In this document: positions 45,198 to 54,200 of the stretch, piece after piece | Position numbering within the stretch: position 1 is the first letter of the stretch | Layout of the letters: each line of letters begins with the position of its first letter | NCBI GenBank assembly: GCA_963854835.1 | Contig: OY978527.1 | Coordinates: forward strand, 28,653,029 to 28,717,028 | DNA from: Megamerina dolium | Taxonomy: Eukaryota > Arthropoda > Insecta > Diptera > Megamerinidae | DNA length: 64,000 nucleotides | Reading direction: 5' to 3' | Notes under the pieces: model-generated | Databases searched by the model: none | Told to the model about the DNA's origin: nothing | The model's input: the letters and a program-made list of their open reading frames with translations, nothing else | Made by a program: the position numbers and the translations under genes

Positions 45198-46213
45198 TTA
45201 CTTACTTACTTATGTGGCCATAACAACCGAATATCGATTTAGGCCGAAAATAATATGCTTCGCCAGTCATCTCTGTTCTTCGCTAGCTGGCGCCAGTTAG
45301 AAATTCCAAGCGCCGTCAGGTTCTCCAGTACTTGGTCTTTCCACCGGAGGTTTGGTCTTCCTCTTTTGCGTCGTCCTCCAGCGGGTTCCGAATATAACAC
45401 CTTCTTAGCTGGAGCGTGTTCTTCCATTCGCTCGACATGACCTAGCCAGCGCAGCCGCTGGATTTTGATGCGCTTTACTATGTCAATATCGGCATACAGC
45501 TCGTACAGCTCATGGTTGTACCTTATTCGGTACTCGCCACCAACGCAAATAGGTCCAAAGATCTTGCGTAGGACTTTTCTCTCGAAAACTCCAAGTATTC
45601 GCTCATCCGAGGTGGAAATTGTCCAGGCTTCAGCGCCATATGTTAGGACAGGCATGATGAGAGACTTGTAGAGTGTAGATTTCGTTCTTCGAGAGAGGGC
45701 TCGACTTCTCAATTGCTTACTCAGCCCAAAGTAACACCTGTTAGCAAGAGTTATCCTACGCATGATCTCCAAGCTGACGTCATTACTGCTGTTAATGCTG
45801 GTTCCAAGATAGACAAAGTCCCTTACTACTTCAAAAGCGTAGTTGTCAACAGTGACGTGCTGTCCAAGACGCCGGGACTCTTTGTTTGTTGACACTAGAT
45901 ACTTCGTCTTGCCCTCGTTCACCGTGAGACCCATCCGACGCGACTCTCTTTCCAACTCTGAGAATGCTGCACTGACTGCTCGCGTGTTCATGCCAATTAT
46001 GTCAATATCGTCGGCATACGCTAACAGCATGACACTTTTGTTGAAGATAGTGCCATTATGTCGTAGATCAGCAGCTCGTATTATTTTCTCCATAATAAGA
46101 TTGAAGAAGTCGCACGATAACGAATCACCTTGTCTGAAACCCCGTTCGGTATTAAACGGTGCGGAGAGGTCCTTCCCAATTTTCACTGCACAACGGGAGT
46201 TATGCAGTGTCAG
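45198..46213 (-). mobile_element. RTE-like LINE, copy 3, 5'-truncated
   Basis: Minus-strand copy with the family 3' end (TAAG tail in complement at 45198-45215) and an 11-bp exact target duplication TTTTTAATTAC (45187-45197, 46214-46224). Truncated within the reverse transcriptase. It splits a Harbinger-like sequence whose exon resumes at about 46250. Confidence 0.9.
45239..46186 (-). pseudogene. LINE reverse transcriptase C-terminal half, frame intact
   Basis: 315 unbroken codons starting within the RT palm: 'GFRQGDSLSCDFFNLIM', YADD, 'RRMGLTVNEGKTKYLV', then 'LIMPVLTYGAEAW', 'ERKVLRKIFGPICVGGEYRI', 'LRWLGHVERM' and 'GRPNLRWKDQVLENL'. The endonuclease and RT fingers are missing because of 5' truncation, so it is not active. 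It is the best template here for the complete C-terminus of this family, since copy 2 has a deletion and copies 1 and 4 have stops. Confidence 0.85.
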
Positions 46214-46239
46214 TTTTTAATTACAGTAAATACAATTTA

Positions 46240-46430
46240 ATATATTCTAGGGATTATTTAAGAGTGTTAAGACGCAGACTTCGCGATGACAAAAATCCCT
46301 TTGAGTGACAACCAACGAACGTTTCAAGGAATTATATAGGTTCCCTAAAGCGTTGTGCTTGGAGTTAATTGACGAATTAATGACATTTATACCAAATTTT
46401 GGATATAGAAACGAAATATTTCATTAAAAA
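46240..46430 (+). pseudogene. PIF/Harbinger transposase exon fragment
   Basis: After an acceptor-like 'tattctag' the + strand reads 'DYLRVLRRRLRDDKNPFE', a stop, then in a shifted frame 'ELYRFPKALCLELIDELMTF', parallel to the HARBI1-like exon at 40149. A separate, more decayed element, cut by LINE copy 3. Confidence 0.5.
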
Positions 46431-48805
46431 TCTTAAACTACTTCAAGAAAAGAGGGGGAATTCTTGTGCGTTGTTGCATATGCAATACAAAACTCCAGGG
46501 TACTGTGCGAGTTACATCAAATTTATTTATGTGAATAATAACAGCTGATTGGTTTTCACATGGTATAATAACTAAAGGTAGAGCCATTGGGGAGAGTTCT
46601 CATGAATGAAGGAGAAAAAGTAAATAAAACAACAAAAACACATGGGAAAAGAAGAAGAAGAAGTTGAAAAAAAACAAAAAACACACTTGCTTGACACTAT
46701 AAAAAGCCAGTTTCTCACATATGGCTCATCCAAGAGTAATTTTTTGTAGTTGCTCTACCTTCATAATAACACCATGGGTTTTGTTCCAAAGCAGCTATGC
46801 TTTTCATGGTAATAAATAATATCATATTTCCAGTATTTCAGAGTTTAAAGAATTATAATATTGAATGAGTTCATCATACTTTTAAGCCTTTCAAGAATGG
46901 GATTGATTTTTTTCAATTCCCTCTCTTTACTGAATGGAAAAGTGTGATAATTTTAAGCTTTTGAGAATGATCAATGGTTCGTCTGTCATTCTTTAATGAA
47001 TTCAAAGCAAAAGAGTGCAGCCTCGTTGATGCAGCTTTTAAATGAATTAAGTGTGAGTGAATTCCGTAATGATTCAATTCTTTTACAGCTCTGCACTATG
47101 CACACAACCACTAACCTTACGGATCTCGTGCTGCTGTCCAAGAAAAAAAATCATCCACTCGTTGGATTAACAGATGCACCGGACTATTAATGAATATACT
47201 GGATCAGCCCAGCAACCCTATGTTAATAATACACAAAGTACATCTATGCACAAACAGAACTCACATGGACATATATGTACTTACTTACTTACTTTTCTAT
47301 AAATTTCTGGTGGAAGGACCACCTTCACCAGACCACTACAAAGGTCACATCCACCACACACACTGAACGACACAACATCTCTTGCTGGATATTCGTACAG
47401 TATTGATCATGAAAATTCCAACAGAATACAACATTTCTACGTACATACAGCATATAACTAACATTAACTAAGTTCGTACTAACGTACTAAGCAGTGACGT
47501 CACTAGATTCAGACATAACGTGTATATCACCAAACATAAGTTATGGGCTAGGCCAATTTTCTTATTTTCCTTTGTTACACTTCGTTTCAATTTTCTTTTA
47601 TAGCCACACACAACAACAGGGTCACATATTCTTATGGAAATAAATGTGGTACATCGCACTTCGTGCTTCGAGAGTAGACCAAAATAAGAAATATCATTGA
47701 TGCAGATTTTGACGAAAGTTGTACCAATATAAATTCAATGGTAATAGTTTAGGAGATATTGCTTGGCAAATTCGGAATTTTTTTTATATCAAATTTGTGA
47801 ATATAAAATATGTATCTTAGGTACGTGTGTAAGAAAATTTCAAAAAATTTTAAACTACTAATATATGATTTTTTCACAGAAATTACTTAAGTAAATATTA
47901 CAATCAATATGTGGAATTCTTTTTTCGAATAAAAATATTAGTTAATAAAATGGCCAATAATGCAATGAAATAAATGGGCAAAATTGATATGTTTATACTT
48001 TTTTGTGTTTGTTGGTGTTGTATTCGGGAATCCGGTAGAGGACAACGCGGAAGAGGCAGACCTTTTCAAAAATTATCCCTGATACTGAGCGCTTTAGCAT
48101 ACGGCAAGAACATCAAAAGAGAGCCTGTAAAATTGAAATTTTTTTATTTACCGAGAGGTAAGAAGCATTCTTTTGGTAAAATATTCAAATAATAAATTAT
48201 CATAAATTTTAATTCAACAAGATTGCTTTTCCGAAAAGGCTTTGGAGACGAGCCACAAAAATATTTGAAATTTTCGTTTAATCCATACCCCAGAAAAACG
48301 TCTTGCAAATCAACGAAGAAAGATCTTATAGTTTATCTCGTAACCTCTTTTGATTTACGTATATTTCTAAAGAGAAGCACAAAAGGAACAAATAACTTCA
48401 TTAGAAGCAATAATATCGAAATAACCTTGATTTAACCATACTTCCTAGAGTATTATTTTCAATACTGGTAAATTGTATTGCTCCTGCCACAAAGTGTTAT
48501 GCTCGAATCATTGGCGAAATTTTAATTTGTGCTCAGAAAAATAATAATAAATATTCGTATTTTTAATGTGAGCTTAAATATTTTTTTGTTGTCATATGAA
48601 AGCGACTAAAAAAAAACAAATTTTCATACTTTTTCTTCCTTTTGTTACATTTAATAACAAATATACTTTTAAGAAACAAGCAGTATAAAAAATCTTAAAC
48701 AATATTCGAAAATAGCGCTATATTTGAGAATATATTAATGAATATTATTGAATTTTAAATGATTATTTTATCCAAATATTAAATCGATTAAATTGATTAT
48801 TTCTG
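46431..48805. other. intergenic, no gene recognised
   Basis: About 2.4 kb. Short open frames at 46996-47190 and 47974-48192 (+) show no domain. A 45-bp stretch at about 48016-48063 resembles the LINE segment encoding 'YSEPAGGRRRRGRP' but stands alone. Nothing else supported. Confidence 0.4.
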
Positions 48806-48823
48806 GCCCCACGTTGGACGCCA
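48806..48823 (-). other. tRNA-Lys primer-binding-site-like motif of a lost LTR element
   Basis: The + strand GCCCCACGTTGGACGCCA equals the 3' end of insect tRNA-Lys(CUU) with CCA, apart from one base. In complement this is a primer binding site, with a possible LTR to the right starting TGTAATG (48829). Related 'gggcgcca-ttattg' junctions occur at 49107 and, weaker, at 41716. Remnant only. Confidence 0.4.
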
Positions 48824-49112
48824 TTATTGTAATGTGCGTAACTCTATTGCTTCTTTAAATCTTCGAAATAATGCCCATCTGTAAAAAGACCATTATTATT
48901 ATACACGACACCAATATGTCCGTATGTCAATTCAGTCATCGTCCATGTACATCCATGTCTGTCCACAACTAAGTACACCTATATACATATATGTACTCGT
49001 TGCAACACACACACGTGCACACTCAGGTCATCACCTCACAGTGTAATGTACTCGGTGTTGTAACACTACAAACAAAACAATGGCAGGCTTTTATTATATT
49101 TGGGCGCCATTA

Positions 49113-49218
49113 TTGTTCATCCATTATAATGCACCCACAGTGGCCTTGCACCAGCTGGCTCGGGTACTCAGGGCGTGGTCCTCAATCCGCCACTGAGAGG
49201 CAATGGATGAACAATAAT
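49113..49218. repeat. inverted repeat with 18-bp perfect arms
   Basis: 'cattattgttcatccatt' (about 49113-49130) pairs exactly with 'aatggatgaacaataatg' (about 49201-49218); the 70-bp loop also has a shorter pairing ('ccacagtggc' with 'gccactgag'). Adjacent to LTR-element remnants. Confidence 0.6.
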
Positions 49219-49436
49219 GCCCACCATCATTGTGGACATGGGTACTCGAACCGATAGTAAACCATGACAAAACAAAAACCGCATACACAAACATCAACAA
49301 CACGATATATTCCGCTAACGTCACGCTCCACCTGGCATGCCTATTGTGTGCTCCCTCCCTTCCAAGGTGGAAACACAAAAAATCAGAATTATGAAATCAA
49401 TCACAAAAAAACAAATCGCATACACCCTAATCATAC

Positions 49437-50076
49437 TGTCGAGATGAAGGGGGATATTGCCGGTGGGCCGCGTGTTGATGGTCTTCCTTGCCTCGGTTGC
49501 TGTTGTGATTGGTTGGTGACACTGCTGTTGGAGATAAAACCACTGCACTGATACACTTTGTAAAATTTGTTTTCCTTTTGTTTTCGATTTTTTCGCATGT
49601 ATTTATCACACCTTTTATATATTTTAATTATATTCCTAATTATTGATGTTACTAATTGTAGTACAATAATTAGATTACACTTAGTGTACGTCCAAATGTG
49701 GTTGTGTTCTATGTAAAAAGTCTTCAAATATTTAAAATGTTTCGTTTATTTTGTATAATTATACTTTTTTTTCATATAATATTTATGATTGCACAATAAA
49801 GTATAAAATTAAAATCGGATCAAAAAAAAAATCGCGCACTGTCTTTTTAAACGAGAGATGGAAAATTAGCAGAATTAATAACAATAGAAAAAGAACAAGT
49901 AGTTGAAAGAAAAAAGAGAACTAGGGAAAGCGAGAGAGAGAGAGAAAAAGCGGTAAACAGCGAAACATAACTTATTAAATTTACAATAGGTTGCCACCCC
50001 AAAAGAATTATAATTTAATGTTAATAATGAAATGTATTAATCGACAGTGCGCGACATTTATGTTCTGGCGTAGACA
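49437..50076 (-). repeat. BEL 3' LTR
   Basis: 640 bp, begins TGTCGAGATGAAGG and ends GGCGTAGACA on the + strand; matches the other LTR base for base by eye except one position. Confidence 0.95.
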
Positions 50077-50089
50077 TTCCGCCCCCCTT
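50077..50089 (-). other. BEL polypurine tract
   Basis: In element orientation the bases just before the 3' LTR read AAGGGGGGCGGAA, the usual purine-rich plus-strand primer site. Confidence 0.75.
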
Positions 50090-50566
50090 GCAGGAATTCT
50101 GCAAAAGAGACGCAATATCCACGTCCAGGATGTTCAACAATATATATATATAAAAAAAACTGAGTAACTTAAAAATAAAAGTATACGAGAAAAATTAAAT
50201 TTAAAATTATACTCAAAATAAGAGATATATAACGTTAAGGTAAATATATGAATTAAAAAATTGCAAAGGAAGTAATATAAAAAAAAGAGAAATCAATTAA
50301 ATCAATTCAAAATAAATTCAAAATTTTTATAGGCCGGGAGAGCTTACAAACAAAAAGAGAAACAATATAAATTGAATTCAAAATTAAAAAGAGAAAAAAT
50401 ACAAAATAATGGGAAGTGTTATAAATTAAATTCAAAATTATAAAGCGAGAAACTTAAAATAATGTAATTCATTAAGACAGAGGAAAAATCGGAAGAATAT
50501 AATATAAATTAAAATATATAATTCAAATAGACAAAAAAAAACATTCATTGAAAGTCCTAATTGCTG

Positions 50567-51184
50567 TTAGTATAGGCTGCGCATCCATTCTGGAGGAGGG
50601 AATGAGGGAGTGGCAGATGTTGGCCCGAAGAGATTGCGGGATATGTTGCCCAAGAACATATTTGGCGACAGCAACTGGTACATCGGAGCAACATTGGGCA
50701 ATATCGGTACCATACTAAACGGCATCATTGATGTAGAAGGCCTGGTTTGAGTGCAGGCGCAGCTATTAGTAGATGGAGCAGGGATATTCTGCGCTGGGTC
50801 ACATCGGCATGAGTGTGCCGTTGCAGCTTCAGTAGCGCTCGGTTGGCGCTTCCTTGATGATTTTGGCGCCTTCTTGGTACGTTGTTGCACTCTTTCGTGT
50901 AGTAGGGTGTGATGCTTCGCCAAACACAATTGGCATCGCAGTACGCTGGTGCATCGTCGTGCCACGTGCGTATACGCTAGGCAATTGAAGCAATAGCCGA
51001 ATTTCTTCGCTACACCAGACCTCCTTTTCACCGACATTGCCAAGAAACGAGCACACAAACGCAGGGGATGATCCTTATCACATATACGGCAATCGGGGCG
51101 TTTTTGCGTTTCAAATCTGTCTCGAAATTCTGGAGGAGGACAGACAGGACTGCGTCGTTTTGAGGGTTTAGATTTGGGCGCCAT
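50567..51184 (-). CDS. BEL second ORF: zinc-knuckle protein, 205 aa
   Basis: ATG at 51184 (minus), 62 bp after the gag-pol stop, to a TAG at 50567. Residues 32-94 hold a Cys/His array, 'CRICDKDHPLRLC', 'YCFNCLAYTHVARRC', 'CQLCLAKHHTLLH', which matches in spacing the gag zinc region of the same element ('CPLCRNSHSLRSC', 'LCTNCFANSHDFSKC', 'CSSCKKKHHSLLH'). The N-terminus is very basic (MAPKSKPSKRR) and the C-terminus Pro/Ser/Met-rich. There is no signal peptide or membrane segment, so it is not an envelope protein despite its position. Just upstream lies a polypyrimidine tract and acceptor (TTTGTTGTTCCAG, about 51195-51207 in complement), suggesting translation from a spliced RNA. Function: probably nucleic-acid binding; the role is unknown. 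Confidence 0.85.
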   Translation of the reverse strand: MAPKSKPSKRRSPVCPPPEFRDRFETQKRPDCRICDKDHPLRLCARFLAMSVKRRSGVAKKFGYCFNCLAYTHVARRCTSVLRCQLCLAKHHTLLHERVQQRTKKAPKSSRKRQPSATEAATAHSCRCDPAQNIPAPSTNSCACTQTRPSTSMMPFSMVPILPNVAPMYQLLSPNMFLGNISRNLFGPTSATPSFPPPEWMRSLY

Positions 51185-51246
51185 GGGAAAACTGGAACAA
51201 CAAAAAAAAATAAAAAACGGGATGAGAATCATGTTACAGGTGTATT

Positions 51247-54200
51247 TTAGGGAGTGGACATAGGAAGCGCGACAAGTTTTACTATTGGCAGAGTTACGAT
51301 TCCCTTGGCGGTGCGAATATCGGCGACACGCACATGGGAATCGGGACCAAGATATGTTTTTTGCACTCGTCCGAGTCTCCATTCGTTCGGAGGTAAGTGC
51401 TCTTTACGTATGACTACTAAATCGCCGATGCGAATGTCATTATTTGGGGACTGCCATTTCGTGCGTTTGTGCAGTTCCTTAAGGTACTCCTCCTTCCACC
51501 GAAGGCAGAAGGATTGGTGAATTACCTTAAGGCGTTGCCATCTATTAACCACACTTAAGGGTTGGTCTGAGACATCAGGCTCGGCCGGTGCCAATAAAGC
51601 CGAACCGATCAAAAAATGACCCGGTGTAAGGGGGGATAAGTCTGCAGGGTTGTCAGACATAGGACTTATAGGCCTCGAGTTGAGACATGCCTCGATGCGG
51701 GAGAGTAACGTGCTAAATTCTTCAAGAGTATATTTCAGATTGGGGGAAAGCTTCTTCAAATGGGCCTTGAAGCTTTTAACACCGGCTTCCCATAGCCCTC
51801 CCATATGGGGAGCTCCAGCAGGAATAAATCGCCATTCCAAATCCTGATGGCTGTGGGAAGCTTCTACGTGCTCACGTATGTTACGTAGAAACTTTTCGTT
51901 CTCAGTTCGTATAACACGAGAAGCACCAACGAAGGAAGTTCCGTTGTCGGAAAATAATGTCGACGGACATCCACGACGGGAAAAGAAACGGGTAAATGCC
52001 GCAAGAAATGTAGGAGTGGTCATGTCACTCGTTGCTTCCAAATGTATTGCTTTCGTGGCAAAACACACGAATACGCAAACATAGCCCTTTGTGATACGGC
52101 ATGCGCGACCAATGTATGCCTTAATATCAAACGGTCCGGCGAAATCCACACCAGTCGTAGCAAAGGGTCTTGAGAGGGAGGTACGTTCGGGTGGCAACGC
52201 GGCCATTATCTGTGAATAATGCTTTTGCTTCTCAAGTACACATACTTTGCACTTGTGTACCGTAGTCTTCACTAGGTTCTTTAATTTTGGAACCCAATAC
52301 TCTAATCGGATTAGACGCAAAAGCAGCTGATTAGCGCTGTGCATGGAGACCAAATGCACAAACTCGAGCAATAATCGAGTAAAACGTCCAGCATATGGGA
52401 GAATTATAGGGTATCTCTCTCTGTAAGAGAGAGCCGGGGAATGAACCAATCGTCCATTCATTCGCATTATTCCACTTGAGTCGAGAAACGGATTAAGCGG
52501 GAGTAGTTCACTCTTTCGTGGAATTGCGATCTTTTTGGACAAATCAGCATATTCATGGGAAAAATGTCGCATTTGGCATAATGCAATGAGTTTATTGCGG
52601 GTGGAAGTTATCTCTTCAGATGAAATGCTCAGGGAATTAAAACAATATTGGCCTCGTTTAGATGGCTGACAATTGTGATAAAATCGCAGTATATATGATA
52701 TTACGTGAAGCGCACGTGGGAGAGCGGAAAACCGATCTAAAATATCATCGCTTTCAGCTAATCTAACGAAATGCGATTTGATCAGCTTAGTTTCGGGAAC
52801 ATTGACCAATTCGGGATTTGGGTTTGTGTTCGGCCAATTTGAGCGTGGCATCTTTAACCACGATGGCCCTTGCCACCATAATTCATTATTGGCAAGTTCT
52901 TTAGCAGTAATACCACGAGTGGCCATATCGGCGGGATTTTCGATAGAACAAACATGAGACCAGTTTGAGTTTCCAATCTTCTCAACGATGGATGAAACTC
53001 GATTCGCCACAAAGGTCGTCCAATGACACGGCGGCTTGTTAAGCCAAGAGAGCACGATGGTCGAATCAGTCCAGGAAAATATAGTATATTTTGGGATTCG
53101 GAGTTGTGGAATTAAAACGTCTAGCATACTTGCTAGTAGATCTGCTCCACATAATTCCAAACGTGGTAGTGATAGGGTTTTAACTGGGGCAACACTGGTT
53201 TTTGCCGCTAACAAATGAGTACGAACTTCACCAGTCGAATTCTCTATACGTATATATACTGCTGCAGCATAAGCTTTTTCCGAAGCATCGCAGAAGCCAT
53301 GAAATTGAAGATTTGAGTCGGGAGAGAAATCCACAAAACGGGGAATGCGTATGGATGCCAGATTCGGGTAATCCGACAAAAATGTCTGCCATTTGTGCAG
53401 CGTTAGTGGCTTAATAGATTCGTCCCAATCAGTTTTATCTAACCACAACTGTTGCATTAACATTTTTGCAACAATAATTTTGGGTGCCAACCATCCAGCT
53501 GGATCGAATAGTTTGGCAATCATCGATAGAACCTCACGTTTAGTGAATGAGGCCTTTGTTGAGAGGGGGCCCGGAGAAAAGAAGAAGCAGTCGGAACCTG
53601 CATTCCATCTAAGCCCAAGGGTTTTTGCTGTACTAGCATCAGAAATATTCAGGAATTCGGAGTCCAAAAGATGCTCTGATGGGAGGTCGTCAATCACTCT
53701 TTGATGATTTGACGTCCATTTTCTTAACGAGAATCCTGCTGTGTCTAGTACCGAAGCCAACTGATTACGCGCGGCAATAGCTTCGTCCAGTGTATGGGCT
53801 CCAGCGAGTACATCATCCACGTACATAGAATGTTTTAAAATGTCGGAAGCAATCGGGTTAGCTGCTTCATTCTCTTCTGCTAGTTGCAAAAGAGTTCGGA
53901 TGGCCAAGTAAGGCGCACAATTCACACCGAATGTTACTGTTTGCAACTCAAAGGTTTGTAGATCTTCATTCGGCGATTTTCGGAAACAGATTCGTTGATA
54001 TGGGGTGTGCTTTGGATGCACGAGAATTTGCCGATACATCTTTTCAATGTCAGCGTTAAAAACGAATCTGTAAAGCCTCCATCTGAGAATCAGAACCATT
54101 AAATCTGATTGGAGTATAGGACCAGTACATAACACATCATTGAGACTTTTGCCGCTTGAGGTACGGCTAGATGCATTAAAGACCACACGAAGTTTCGTGG

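Noticed and set aside
45239..46220. Antisense open frames across the LINE copies (repeated 'MLRQPSLFFASWRQ', 'MSTVTCCPRRRDSLF' types)
   Set aside because: They recur in every LINE copy opposite the reverse transcriptase frame and are shadows of it.
48016..48063. Another copy of the RTE-like LINE
   Set aside because: Only about 45 bp resemble the LINE, with no homologous flanks; too short to call an insertion.
50567..51184. Envelope gene making the BEL element an errantivirus-like retrovirus
   Set aside because: The ORF has no signal peptide, membrane segment or fusion motif; it is a zinc-knuckle protein.
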